64,000 nucleotides of DNA from Staphylococcus pseudintermedius. GTDB lineage: Bacteria > Bacillota > Bacilli > Staphylococcales > Staphylococcaceae. The position numbers and the translations under genes were made by a program. Under the pieces are notes generated by a model, which was not told the DNA's origin, searched no databases, and worked only from the letters and a program-made list of their open reading frames with translations. Where the stretch lies: positions 62,001 through 126,000 of the forward strand of contig NZ_MLGE02000005.1 of the NCBI RefSeq assembly GCF_001792775.2. Direction: 5' to 3'. Below are positions 9,331-17,891 of this stretch, one piece after another. Within the stretch, counting starts at the first letter, position 1. The number at the start of each line of letters is the position of its first letter.

Positions 9331-9646
9331 CTAAAGACCCTCCTTGTTGATAAAGTGACACTAAATGTTGCAAGCGTTCTGTTTCAAGTTTCAAAATTTC
9401 TTCGCCTCGTGCTGTGATTTGGTACACTTTGCGTCGTTCTTTCGGATCGCTAATCATTTGAATATAGCCATGTTTACTTAAATTTTCTAATGCCCCGTAC
9501 AATGTGCCTGCAGCGATTTGTACATGTCCTAAACTTAACTCTTGGACATAAGTCATCACACTATAGCCATGCAAGGGTTGTCGTAATGCTAATAAAATGT
9601 AATGCATTGTTTCGGATAACGGGACAAGTTGAGGTCTTTTTTTCAT
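9314..9646 (-). CDS. PadR family transcriptional regulator
   Basis: A 110-residue winged-helix protein with the PadR signature (YILLALRQPLHGYSVM at residues 16-31, then AAGTLYGALENLSKHGYI and RKVYQITARGEEIL). It belongs to the short PadR class with a C-terminal dimerisation helix. The gene overlaps the downstream DUF2812 gene by 17 bases. A 13-bp tandem repeat covers its promoter and is the likely autoregulatory operator. Confidence 0.9.
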   Translation of the reverse strand: MKKRPQLVPLSETMHYILLALRQPLHGYSVMTYVQELSLGHVQIAAGTLYGALENLSKHGYIQMISDPKERRKVYQITARGEEILKLETERLQHLVSLYQQGGSLDESTL

Positions 9647-9664
9647 TTATTTCACCACACATTA

Positions 9665-9715
9665 TATAGTTCAACTGTATAGTTTGATTGTATAGTTCGA
9701 CTGTATAATTGTCAA
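9665..9715 (-). promoter_or_regulatory. padR promoter inside a four-unit 13-bp direct repeat
   Basis: On the reverse strand TTGACA (9710-9715) and TACAAT (9687-9692) are 17 bases apart, a good vegetative promoter. Related 13-base units (TATAGTTCAACTG, TATAGTTTGATTG, TATAGTTCGACTG and a partial TATAATTG) begin at exactly 9665, 9678, 9691 and 9704, covering the promoter. I infer operator sites for the PadR protein. Confidence 0.7.
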
Positions 9716-9798
9716 CCAGTAAAAAATAGGCATTGAACACTGTCATCTGTCAATGAACTCAGACAATGGTTCAACGCCTATGGAAATATGCATTTGTA

Positions 9799-11340
9799 TT
9801 ATTTTTTCACTGGAATGCTATGAGTAATATCAATACCTAACACGAGCGGCATGATAAAGTACACGACGACGATAATCACGACAATACTAATTAAGTTCAT
9901 GATAAAACCTTTGACTGCCATTTCTTTAATTTGAATTTTACCTGTACCAAAGACAATTGCGTTCGGTGGTGTCCCTACGGGCAACATGTATGCACAGTTA
10001 GCGGCCATCGCTGCAGGCGCCATTAACAGTAATGGGTGCACGTCAATCGCTACAGAAAGTGTCGCTAATATTGGTAAAATCATCGTAGCTGTCGCTGTAT
10101 TAGATGTGATTTCCGTTAAGAACAAGATGAACACGGTAATGACAACGACGATAATAAGCGGGCTGACCCCTTTTAACAATGTCAACTGTTCACCGAGCCA
10201 AGCCGCGAGTCCACTTTGTTGAATCCCTTTAGCTAAGGCTAAACCGCCACCAAATAGAATGAGTACGCCCCACGGTAATTCTTTAGCGACAGACCAATCT
10301 AAAATGCGTTGATGTTGGTGTTTCGCTGGAATTAAAAATAGTAAAATGGACACGAACATCGCAATCGTACCATCTGCCACGAGTTCTGTGAAAGCCCATT
10401 TAGATAATAAAAATTCACGTGAAATCCATAAAAAACTCGCTAATAAAAAGACGAGAAATACGACTTTTTCTTCATATTTGATTTTACCTAACGCGTCCAA
10501 TTTGTCTTTGATGACCTTTTGACCGCCTGGCAATGTCTTCATATCGTGACGGAACGCGATAAATTTGAAGTACAGCCATGCTAAAAATAACAGTAAAATG
10601 ACTGTTGGTACACCGACAATCATCCATTTCGCAAAGCTCAGTTCGCCACCAAAGTTTGTCGCGTATTGCCCTTTTAAAATGATTAAAGGCGGCGTTCCAA
10701 TAAGCGTACCCAAGCCCCCAATAGTGCCGGCATAACCGATACCGAGCACAAGTGAGCGTTCAAACTTTTGAATACTTTCATCACTATCCGCTTCTGTTTT
10801 CAATGCATTGGCTTCTTTAATAATCGCCAAACCAATCGGAATCATAATCATTACCGCAGCTGTGTTCGATACAAACATCGATAAACCACCCGTTGCGACC
10901 ATGAAACCGAGTAAAATGCGCCCTGTACTTGTACCAATACTGCTAATAATCGTGAGGGCAATACGTGTATGTAAGTCCCAACGTTCCATCGCAATGGCTA
11001 GTATAAAACCACCTAAGAAGAGATAAATGATATCATTCCCGTATTGCGCGGACACGGTTGCACTGTTCATGACATGTCCTAACGGCAATAGCACGAGTGG
11101 CAATAAACTTGTCGCTGGAATTGGAATGGCTTCTGTAATCCACCAAATCGCAATCCAAGCTGTAATCGCAAGGACGTAAACCCCTTTGAAAGCTAAATCA
11201 TCTGGTCGAACAAAAAGTAAAATCAATGCAAACAATAATGGTCCGAGGACGAGTCCGATTGATTGAGCCAATGTGTACGATGGATCCTTCTTTTTGTCCG
11301 TAAAAAAAGTTAACAATCTTGATTCGTTTGGATTGTTCAT
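9799..11340 (-). CDS. sdcS: Sodium:dicarboxylate symporter, DASS family
   Basis: This 513-residue membrane protein closely follows S. aureus SdcS, which imports succinate, fumarate and malate with sodium. It has the WWITEAIPIPATSLLP segment, the two sodium-site SNT motifs (VSNTAAVMIMIP and TSNTATATMILP) and the matching LIGTPP and LPVGTPPNAIVFG hairpins. I choose ATG 11340 over the ATG at 11376 because GGGGGAT lies at the right distance before it. The gene appears monocistronic. Confidence 0.93.
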   Translation of the reverse strand: MNNPNESRLLTFFTDKKKDPSYTLAQSIGLVLGPLLFALILLFVRPDDLAFKGVYVLAITAWIAIWWITEAIPIPATSLLPLVLLPLGHVMNSATVSAQYGNDIIYLFLGGFILAIAMERWDLHTRIALTIISSIGTSTGRILLGFMVATGGLSMFVSNTAAVMIMIPIGLAIIKEANALKTEADSDESIQKFERSLVLGIGYAGTIGGLGTLIGTPPLIILKGQYATNFGGELSFAKWMIVGVPTVILLLFLAWLYFKFIAFRHDMKTLPGGQKVIKDKLDALGKIKYEEKVVFLVFLLASFLWISREFLLSKWAFTELVADGTIAMFVSILLFLIPAKHQHQRILDWSVAKELPWGVLILFGGGLALAKGIQQSGLAAWLGEQLTLLKGVSPLIIVVVITVFILFLTEITSNTATATMILPILATLSVAIDVHPLLLMAPAAMAANCAYMLPVGTPPNAIVFGTGKIQIKEMAVKGFIMNLISIVVIIVVVYFIMPLVLGIDITHSIPVKK

Positions 11341-11646
11341 GATGCATCCCCCTTTGTTTTCAATAGAACACCCCAAATTGTATTAATTTTTTAAATAGTA
11401 TAGCATATTTGACGATTGTGTATCTAGAGTAAGTTAAGCGCTTTCTTTGATGGCATATTTCTATTGAACACCCCATTTAAATATGATTCAATCCAATACA
11501 GAAAATATTCACTCAAAAATGGACCATCATTTAAAAAATAGGGTATTGTGATAAAGAGAACAACGATAGCAAAGTTTGATTGAAAAAAACACACAAGTTC
11601 ATGTGTACTCAGTGCCACTGGACAGCGTGATAAAGAAGGTGATGGG

Positions 11647-11823
11647 ATGGAGAAACTCATTTATGCACTTAAAATAGGGGTAGTCTATTTTTTAGTCTAT
11701 TGCACAGCGCGCTATTTTAGGCCCACATTTGATTATTTTTTTGAGACCGTAGTGTTTTCTTTGGTCGTTGCCCTTTTAACTGTATTTATTTCTTTATTTT
11801 TAATCGAGAAGCCCAAAAGTTAA
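11647..11823 (+). CDS. Small two-helix membrane protein, 58 residues
   Basis: ATG at 11647 is preceded by GAAGGTG and opens a 58-codon frame. The product has two hydrophobic segments (about residues 8-20 and 34-53) separated by RYFRPTFDYFFE, and ends in EKPKS. A strong terminator begins 10 bases after the stop, which supports a real short transcript. I do not recognise a family. A longer frame on the opposite strand (11424-11660) has no such signals. Confidence 0.6.
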   Translation: MEKLIYALKIGVVYFLVYCTARYFRPTFDYFFETVVFSLVVALLTVFISLFLIEKPKS

Positions 11824-11832
11824 CACATTACT

Positions 11833-11884
11833 AACGCCAGTATAGGTTGAAGTTTCATTCCCTCCATCTATACTGGCGTTTTTC
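11833..11884. terminator. Bidirectional terminator
   Basis: AACGCCAGTATAG (11833-11845) and CTATACTGGCGTT (11868-11880) form a perfect 13-bp stem followed by T residues. It sits between the convergent small membrane gene and the ThrE-family genes. Confidence 0.85.
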
Positions 11885-11919
11885 TAGTGATATACAGCCA
11901 CTAACCTGAAATCTTTACA

Positions 11920-12381
11920 CTATTTTTTAGCAGGCAACTTCAATATCGCAATCGGTTTACGAATAAATGACTTCGCCACTTGATCCGAAATTAACAATCC
12001 GACCGCAATCGCGCCAGCAATCAATGTAGCACGAACGAAGATGTCACTCGCTTCATTAAAGTTCAATGTCAATAATTGTTGGGTCGCTTTAAAAAATATA
12101 CTTCCTGGCACTAGCGGAATAATACCGGGCACCATGAATAGAATCACGGGCGATTTATATTGACGCGCCATGACATGCGAAATGATGCCGAGAACGAAAC
12201 TACCATACAGACTCGCGTATATGCTATCGATGCTGAATATTTCAAAAGCGATATGAAATGTTAAATAGCCGAAACCGCCGCATAAACCAGCCGGTAAAAA
12301 CAACCGTTTCGGCGCATCATATACAAATGCAAAACAAAAAGAGGTTAAAAAGCTACATATGAAAATAAATACTATCGTCAT
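11920..12381 (-). CDS. Threonine/serine exporter, small subunit (ThrE_2, YjjB-like)
   Basis: About 153 residues with four hydrophobic segments, matching the DUF3815/ThrE_2 half of the ThrE exporter (LPAGLCGGFGYL, PGIIPLVPGSIFFKATQQLL). The other half is the adjacent upstream gene, three bases or so away, so the two form one exporter. ATG 12381 is preferred because AGGAGG lies 8 bases before it; the GTG at 12390 overlaps that site. The exported amino acid is inferred from the family. Confidence 0.85.
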   Translation of the reverse strand: MTIVFIFICSFLTSFCFAFVYDAPKRLFLPAGLCGGFGYLTFHIAFEIFSIDSIYASLYGSFVLGIISHVMARQYKSPVILFMVPGIIPLVPGSIFFKATQQLLTLNFNEASDIFVRATLIAGAIAVGLLISDQVAKSFIRKPIAILKLPAKK

Positions 12382-12393
12382 GGTTGCCACCTC

Positions 12394-13149
12394 CTACAAG
12401 ATGAGAAACGCTGTCGTTACACCTGCACCAATCGCAAATGATGTGACAATCGCTTCTAAAAATTTGGCGGTAAACATCAGCATGTGACGTCCGAATAAAT
12501 CTTGAATGGCTGTCGTAATTAAGACGCCCGGCACAATCGGCATCACCGCTGCAGTAATGGTGGCACCGATATTAGGACTACCCAACCAATGATTTAACGG
12601 TATCGCAATTAACCCAATCACAATGGCGCCTAAAAAGTCGGGAATAAATAATGTGAGTTCTTTACTTTTCATCCATTCTGTCACGAAATAGCCCATTGCG
12701 CCGGCAAGCACTGCAGGAAGTAGGTCAACCCATGTGGCACCTTGTAAATATAAAAAGCCCATCGAGATCAGTCCCGCAAACAACATTTTGTGCCCCAATG
12801 CATACCGTTGCTGCTTATGTTCTAATTGTTTCAACATTGCATAAGCTTCTTTAAAATCAATCGCCTGCCGTGCAATTTGACGCGAAACGTGATTCACTAA
12901 ATAAATATTCCTTAAATTCGTGTCGTTCTTTTTAATCCTTACCATACGTGTTTCGTGGTCCGGGGATAATGAAAAATTAATAAAAATATTGAGCGCATAA
13001 CCTTGTGTCTCTTCATATCCGTAACTTTGTGCAATTCGCGTCATCGTATCTTCCACACGCGTCGCCTCAGCACCACATTCTAATAAAATACGCCCTGCCA
13101 ATGTCACCAGATTCGTAACCTCTCGATCTGTGGGTATGTATCGCGTCAT
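12394..13149 (-). CDS. Threonine/serine exporter, large subunit (ThrE/DUF1212, YjjP-like)
   Basis: The cytoplasmic N-terminal region contains the DUF1212 pattern (LLECGAEATRVEDTMTRIAQSYG) and is followed by about five membrane segments including GAMGYFVTEW and PIVPGVLITTAIQDLFGRHML. It pairs with the downstream ThrE_2 gene. ATG 13149 has AGGTG at 7 bases; the GTG at 13158 has no ribosome site. Confidence 0.87.
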   Translation of the reverse strand: MTRYIPTDREVTNLVTLAGRILLECGAEATRVEDTMTRIAQSYGYEETQGYALNIFINFSLSPDHETRMVRIKKNDTNLRNIYLVNHVSRQIARQAIDFKEAYAMLKQLEHKQQRYALGHKMLFAGLISMGFLYLQGATWVDLLPAVLAGAMGYFVTEWMKSKELTLFIPDFLGAIVIGLIAIPLNHWLGSPNIGATITAAVMPIVPGVLITTAIQDLFGRHMLMFTAKFLEAIVTSFAIGAGVTTAFLIL

Positions 13150-13389
13150 CTCCGTCACCTACTTTTATGTATTTCTATCTGCATCCAAATTGGAAAGGCC
13201 TATACTCTGCCACTTAGTTTAAAAATTATAACCGATTTGCGTTGAGATTGCTATGATAGATGATAACGCCACTCACCCCTATCAAAATAGATGTATCGCT
13301 TATAGCATAATCATTTCCTCAAACCTTTCACTTTTTGTATTTACATAAGTAAGTACTTTTATTGTAATATGTTTATGGAGATGATAAAA

Positions 13390-13653
13390 ATGACTCAAAC
13401 ATTTAACGATGTAAGTAAATCGACCGAACGCATTTTAAAAACGGAAATAGTCAAGCTATGAGTTAAAGTAAAAAAACGATTCAATCCGTTGATTTTGAGA
13501 TTGGCGATACAGTTGAAGTACAAAAAATAAATGGCGGGCTGTTCATTACTAAAAAAGAAGTATCTATATAGTATCAAAAACTTCTTCCAAAATGGTAGTA
13601 AGTATCAAGAATCAGAAGTAGAGTTCGGCGAAAGTGTGGGTCGTGAAATATGA
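13390..13653 (+). pseudogene. Broken antitoxin gene upstream of PemK/MazF
   Basis: Three pieces of an AbrB/PemI-like antitoxin lie in alternating frames. Frame 1 (13390-13461) gives MTQTFNDVSKSTERILKTEIVKL then TGA. Another frame (13467-13571) gives SVDFEIGDTVEVQKINGG and stops at TAG. The first frame then resumes and gives GSKYQESEVEFGESVGREI, whose TGA overlaps the toxin ATG, as in an intact operon. At least two frameshifts separate the pieces, so no functional antitoxin can be made unless the read contains errors. Confidence 0.75.
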
Positions 13654-13988
13654 GTATTAAACAATTTGACATCATTTACATTGATTTAAATCCAACTCGC
13701 GGTCGTGAAAAACAAAACATAAGACCTTGTTTAGTGATCAATAACCAAATGATGATTGACGGCACTGAATTTGTATGGGTTGTACCTATCATAAATCGTG
13801 AGTTGCGTTATCCAACCGATATAGAACTTAAAACCAAAAAAGGACTGGTATCTGGCGTGATAGATACGATTCAAATACGTGCTTTAGACTTAAACGCTCG
13901 CCAACATCACTATAAAGATGCATTACAAGACAATCTAAAAAGTAAAGTTTTAAAAGCAATACAAACATATTTAAATCCAAACTACTAA
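13650..13988 (+). CDS. PemK/MazF family endoribonuclease toxin
   Basis: This 112-residue protein has the MazF/PemK core: FDIIYIDLNPTRGREKQNIRPCLVI at the N-terminus (the GxE...RP active loop), VWVVPIINR and SGVIDTIQIRALD. Family members cut mRNA at short sequence motifs and are held in check by a cognate antitoxin. The reading frame is complete and its ATG overlaps the antitoxin stop, yet the antitoxin is frameshifted. Either the toxin is inactive or silent, or another antitoxin protects the cell. Confidence 0.85.
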   Translation: MSIKQFDIIYIDLNPTRGREKQNIRPCLVINNQMMIDGTEFVWVVPIINRELRYPTDIELKTKKGLVSGVIDTIQIRALDLNARQHHYKDALQDNLKSKVLKAIQTYLNPNY

Positions 13989-14148
13989 AATGTGATAGAA
14001 ATTTTTAAAAAATATAGTAATAGAAAGGATTAAACAATCAAACGCCATGATTGCTTTGATAATACTTAAGTCTAATGGAAATTCCAGGCAACGATTAATT
14101 CACAAGACCATTTAATCCAGCGAAAATGATCGATTTTTCTTCCATATC

Positions 14149-14188
14149 AAAAAAGACAGTGTCGCCCTTATATCGACGTACACTGCCT
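14149..14188 (-). terminator. Terminator of hemQ
   Basis: On the reverse strand GGCAGTGT and ACACTGTC form a stem followed by TTTTTT, directly after the hemQ stop. Confidence 0.75.
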
Positions 14189-14195
14189 CCCTTCA

Positions 14196-14951
14196 TTAAT
14201 GTTCAATTGTCATTAACGCATCAAAACGTGCTGTATCTAAACGGTGACCAACGAAGAAGCTGCCAAATTCACCGTAACGTGCAGTCGTTTCATCAAAGCG
14301 CATTTCATAAACGATTTTTTTGAATTGGAGCACGTCATCTGCAAATAGCGTCACGCCCCATTCAAAATCATCGAAACCTACTGAACCAGTAATGAACTGC
14401 TTAATTTTACCTGCATATTTACGACCAATCATCCCGTGATCGTACATTAATTTTTTACGTTCTTCCATAGATAACATGTACCAGTTATATGTCTCATTAC
14501 GACGTTTATTCATCGGATAGAAACAGATGTATTCTTTTTCTGGTAGTTCTGGGTACAATCTTGCTTTCACATGTGGGTTTTCGTATGGATCTTCATTGGA
14601 ATCCCCTGCAAGATAGTTACTTAATTCTACAACAGATACGTATGAATACGTCGGAATGAAATGGTCTGAAATAGCTAACTTATTCATTTCGTTTTCAATT
14701 TCAGTTAAATCTTTCATTTCTGGACGTAACACCCATAACAGTAAGTCTGCTTTTTGACCTGTTACGTTATATAACACTTGGTCACCTTGTCCCTCTGATT
14801 GCGCCTGTTTCAACCGATCCATTAAACGATGAAACTCAGCAATCATGTCTGCTCTATCTTCTTGTGGCACTAAACGCCAAGATGCCCAATCTATCGCATA
14901 AAATAAATGTAAACTATACCAACCATCTAAAGTCTCCGCTGCATGACTCAT
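14196..14951 (-). CDS. hemQ: Coproheme decarboxylase (ChdC/HemQ)
   Basis: The 251-residue protein is the Gram-positive coproheme decarboxylase, last enzyme of the coproporphyrin-dependent haem pathway, converting coproheme III to haem b with peroxide. The catalytic Tyr145 ([11 protein letters not shown]) and the proximal His172 ([14 protein letters not shown]) are in the expected places. It is divergent from pta, the same arrangement as I recall from S. aureus. Start ATG 14951 has a weak GGAGTG upstream. Confidence 0.95.
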   Translation of the reverse strand: MSHAAETLDGWYSLHLFYAIDWASWRLVPQEDRADMIAEFHRLMDRLKQAQSEGQGDQVLYNVTGQKADLLLWVLRPEMKDLTEIENEMNKLAISDHFIPTYSYVSVVELSNYLAGDSNEDPYENPHVKARLYPELPEKEYICFYPMNKRRNETYNWYMLSMEERKKLMYDHGMIGRKYAGKIKQFITGSVGFDDFEWGVTLFADDVLQFKKIVYEMRFDETTARYGEFGSFFVGHRLDTARFDALMTIEH

Positions 14952-15118
14952 TCAGAACACTCCTTTGAATTAATATTATCTATACAAACTAAATTTTATC
15001 ATAAATGATTCAGACACAACGATTTAAATGATTACAAATTAGTGTCATGGAAATCTCACTATAAATGCCGTATAATAATAGGTGGAAAATCGATGAAGGA
15101 AAGCAGAGGAGGACCATT

Positions 15119-16108
15119 ATGTCTAGTTTATTAGATGTACTTAAAGACAAACTTTCAGGTAAAAATGTGCGTATCGTATTACCAGAAGGAGAAGATGAGC
15201 GTGTATTAACAGCCGCTGTTGATTTACAAGCTTCTGACTATGTTGCGCCGATCGTATTAGGGAATGTTGACAAAATTAAAGCACTTGCTGCAGAAAAATC
15301 TTTAAATATTGAAGGTTTAAATATCATCCAACCTGATACGAGCGACCTAAAAGCAACACTCGTTGAACAATTTGTAGAACGTCGTAAAGGGAAAGCGACT
15401 GAAGAACAAGCACAATCGTTATTAAATGATGTGAACTACTTCGGTACAATGCTTGTTTATGCAGGTCATGCTGACGGTTTAGTGAGCGGTGCAGCCCACT
15501 CAACAGCAGACACTGTTCGTCCAGCGCTTCAAATTATCAAAACAAAACCAGGTGTTTCTAAGACATCAGGTATTTTCTTCATGATTAAAGAAGATCAACA
15601 ATTTATTTTCGGTGACTGTGCGATTAACCCTGAATTAGCCGCATCAGACTTAGCTGAAATTGCGGTTGAAAGCGCGAAAACTGCACAAAGCTTCGGCATG
15701 GACCCACGTGTAGCGATGTTAAGCTTCTCAACAAAAGGTTCTGCAAAATCAGACGACACTGAAAAAGTCGCTGAAGCTGTAAAATTGGCACAAGAAAAAA
15801 TCGACGCTGAAAACTTATCAGACGTCATTATTGATGGTGAATTCCAATTTGATGCTGCAATCGTACCAGAAGTGGCTAAGAAAAAAGCACCTGATGCAAA
15901 AATCCAAGGCGACGCAAACGTATTTATTTTCCCAAGTCTTGAAGCAGGTAACATTGGTTACAAAATTGCGCAACGTTTAGGCGGTTATGATGCCATTGGT
16001 CCTGTCCTACAAGGTTTAAACTCACCTGTGAATGACTTATCACGCGGTAGCTCTACAGAAGACGTTTACAACTTATCTATTATTACAGCAGCTCAAAGTT
16101 TACAATAA
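15119..16108 (+). CDS. pta: Phosphate acetyltransferase
   Basis: A 329-residue enzyme that interconverts acetyl-CoA and acetyl phosphate in overflow metabolism. It matches the staphylococcal Pta throughout (VLPEGEDERVLTAA, SGAAHSTADTVRPALQIIKT, FPSLEAGNIGYKIAQRLGG). ATG 15119 follows GCAGAGGAGGACC; an in-frame upstream ATG at 15065 has no ribosome site and extends beyond the family length. Its TAA overlaps the ATG of lipL (TAATG). Confidence 0.96.
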   Translation: MSSLLDVLKDKLSGKNVRIVLPEGEDERVLTAAVDLQASDYVAPIVLGNVDKIKALAAEKSLNIEGLNIIQPDTSDLKATLVEQFVERRKGKATEEQAQSLLNDVNYFGTMLVYAGHADGLVSGAAHSTADTVRPALQIIKTKPGVSKTSGIFFMIKEDQQFIFGDCAINPELAASDLAEIAVESAKTAQSFGMDPRVAMLSFSTKGSAKSDDTEKVAEAVKLAQEKIDAENLSDVIIDGEFQFDAAIVPEVAKKKAPDAKIQGDANVFIFPSLEAGNIGYKIAQRLGGYDAIGPVLQGLNSPVNDLSRGSSTEDVYNLSIITAAQSLQ

Positions 16109-16944
16109 TGGATTTAGCACATAAATATTTTAATGGTCACACATGGCGCTATGTGGACCATTCTTCTGGTTTAGAGCCCATGCAGTCTTTCGCTTTTGAC
16201 GACACCTTTTCAGAAAGTGTCGGCGCGGACTTATCTCCTAGTGTTGTGCGGACATGGGTACATCAACATACGATTATTTTAGGCATTCACGATTCACGTT
16301 TGCCTTATTTGAAAGATGGTATTCAATATTTAACAGATGAACGTGGCTATAATGCGATTGTGCGTAACTCAGGCGGTCTCGGTGTCGTCTTAGATCAAGG
16401 CATTTTAAATATTTCCTTAATGTTCAAAGGGAAGACTGAAGTGACTATTGATGAGGCATTTACAGTCATGTATTTGTTGATGAGTCAAATGTTTGAAGAT
16501 GATTTTACGGAGATAGCGACACATGAAATTACGCATTCGTATTGCCCAGGCAAGTTTGATTTAAGTATCAACAATCAAAAATTTGCCGGTATTTCACAAC
16601 GCCGTGTTCGTGGTGGCATCGCCGTTCAAATTTACTTGTGCGTCGAAGGTTCAGGAAGTGAGCGTGCAGAACTGATGCGTGCCTTTTATGAACGCGCATT
16701 GAAAGGTGAAAAGACGAAGTTTACTTATCCAGACATTCATCCATCTAGTATGGCGTCATTAGAAGAATTACTTGGCCGTCCAATCACCGTGCAAGATGTC
16801 ATGTTTAAACTACTCTATGCGATTAAGGATTTAGGTGGCAGTTTAAATATGGATCCAATGACCCCACACGAATGGGAACGGTATGAACATTATTATGAAC
16901 GCATGCTCGATCGTAACGCGAAAATGAATGCAAAATTGGATTAA
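16108..16944 (+). CDS. lipL: Octanoyl-[GcvH]:protein N-octanoyltransferase (LipL)
   Basis: A 278-residue BPL/LplA-fold protein. In Bacillus and Staphylococcus LipL moves octanoyl or lipoyl groups from GcvH to E2 subunits of 2-oxoacid dehydrogenases. The catalytic Cys is about residue 146 in SYCPGKFDLSI, preceded by VRNSGGLGVVLDQG, the LplA-like binding loop. Translational coupling to pta (1-base overlap) is conserved in S. aureus. The strong terminator after it ends the operon. Confidence 0.9.
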   Translation: MDLAHKYFNGHTWRYVDHSSGLEPMQSFAFDDTFSESVGADLSPSVVRTWVHQHTIILGIHDSRLPYLKDGIQYLTDERGYNAIVRNSGGLGVVLDQGILNISLMFKGKTEVTIDEAFTVMYLLMSQMFEDDFTEIATHEITHSYCPGKFDLSINNQKFAGISQRRVRGGIAVQIYLCVEGSGSERAELMRAFYERALKGEKTKFTYPDIHPSSMASLEELLGRPITVQDVMFKLLYAIKDLGGSLNMDPMTPHEWERYEHYYERMLDRNAKMNAKLD

Positions 16945-16980
16945 ATCAAAACCACCCGTGTGAACGGGTGGTTTTGATTT
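16945..16980 (+). terminator. Terminator of pta-lipL
   Basis: AATCAAAACCACCCGT pairs with ACGGGTGGTTTTGATT around GTGA, a nearly perfect 16-bp stem ending in a T run. Confidence 0.9.
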
Positions 16981-17009
16981 GAGTCCAAAAGCATCTGTTA
17001 CTGGCCATC

Positions 17010-17070
17010 ACTTTTAAGGGCTCTGAGAAAATCAGCCAACTGTACTACTTTCTCAGCGATCCTTAAAAGT
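17010..17070. repeat. Long interrupted inverted repeat beside the IS200 fragment
   Basis: ACTTTTAAGG (17010-17019) and CTGAGAAA (17023-17030) pair with TTTCTCAG (17049-17056) and CCTTAAAAGT (17061-17070). It lies 28 bases beyond the 3' end of the IS200-like fragment, where an IS200/IS605 end hairpin would be. Confidence 0.6.
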
Positions 17071-17097
17071 ATTCTATTTTTCCTCAACTTTTTATTA

Positions 17098-17445
17098 TCA
17101 TCCCCTGTAAATTGTAAATGGTTCTATGTATTCCATAATTGTGAGCTGTTCTACTACGATATCCTCTTGTAGTTGATTTCGAATACATTCTTCTATTACC
17201 TTTTTATTTCTTCCAACCGTATCTACATAAAAACCTATGCACCAAAATTTTCTATTCCCATACCTATGTTTCAAATGTGCATGTTTATCAAAAACATTAA
17301 ACACATTGAATCTACACTTATTTCTTATGATACCTGACACAGCACTGCATATTCTCATGATTTTACGACTAATTAGTTCTATCGTATTAATAATAGAATT
17401 AATTAGTTTGTAATAATAATATATGAGAGAAAAGCGCGCTAGCAA
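17098..17445 (-). pseudogene. IS200-family TnpA remnant
   Basis: The last ~65 residues match the C-terminal half of the IS200 Y1 transposase: FDKHAHLKHRYGNRKFWC, the catalytic-tyrosine segment GFYVDTVGRN and IRNQLQEDI. The expected N-terminal half with the HUH metal motif is absent; the first ~50 residues of the frame are AT-rich, with no similarity I can see. It is a truncated, inactive copy and marks the left edge of an accessory patch. Confidence 0.75.
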
Positions 17446-17520
17446 AACTTGCTTTAATGTATTTTATTATTTTTATTAACATTTTGAATAAAATAGAGCA
17501 AATACACAAAATAGCACATT

Positions 17521-17889
17521 GATTTTTACATTTCTGATTTACACAGAGTCATTAAAGAGGCAAATGACAAAGGTATCATATTAGTTAGTGCAGCTGGGAA
17601 TAATTTAAATAGCAACAGTGATTTTCCAGCTCGTTTTAAAGAAGTGTATTCTATTGCAGCAATTGATAAGGACAAACAAAATTTCCTTTATTCTCCAAAT
17701 AAAAATGTTGATTTTAGAACCCCTGGTGCGGATGTGTATACTTTAAATGGAGAAGATAAAATTGTTAAAGACAGTGGATCTTCTTTTTCTGCTGCTTATT
17801 TTACATCTTATTTAATTGCCAATACTGATTCCGCTAAAAATTTTATAGATATAATTAAAAAATACCCATTAAAGTATAAGGAGAATTAA
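17521..17889 (+). pseudogene. C-terminal fragment of a subtilase (lantibiotic leader-peptidase type)
   Basis: The frame open from about 17515 encodes GIILVSAAGNN, which carries the oxyanion Asn of S8 proteases, then FRTPGADVYTL and the catalytic-Ser segment KDSGSSFSAAYF. The Asp and His parts of the triad are missing upstream, where the frame is full of stops. This resembles the tail of EpiP-like lantibiotic leader peptidases. Its stop lies 2 bases before the next ATG, so the original gene was probably in an operon with the toxin gene. The fragment itself is dead. Confidence 0.7.
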
Positions 17890-17891
17890 AC

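Noticed and set aside
11424..11660. 78-codon reverse frame upstream of sdcS
   Set aside because: No ribosome site and no recognisable protein; the forward 58-codon gene with ribosome site and terminator explains the region better.
13159..13389. Possible RNA gene or regulator upstream of the antitoxin remnant
   Set aside because: I see only AT-rich sequence with a plausible promoter and no stable structure or frame.
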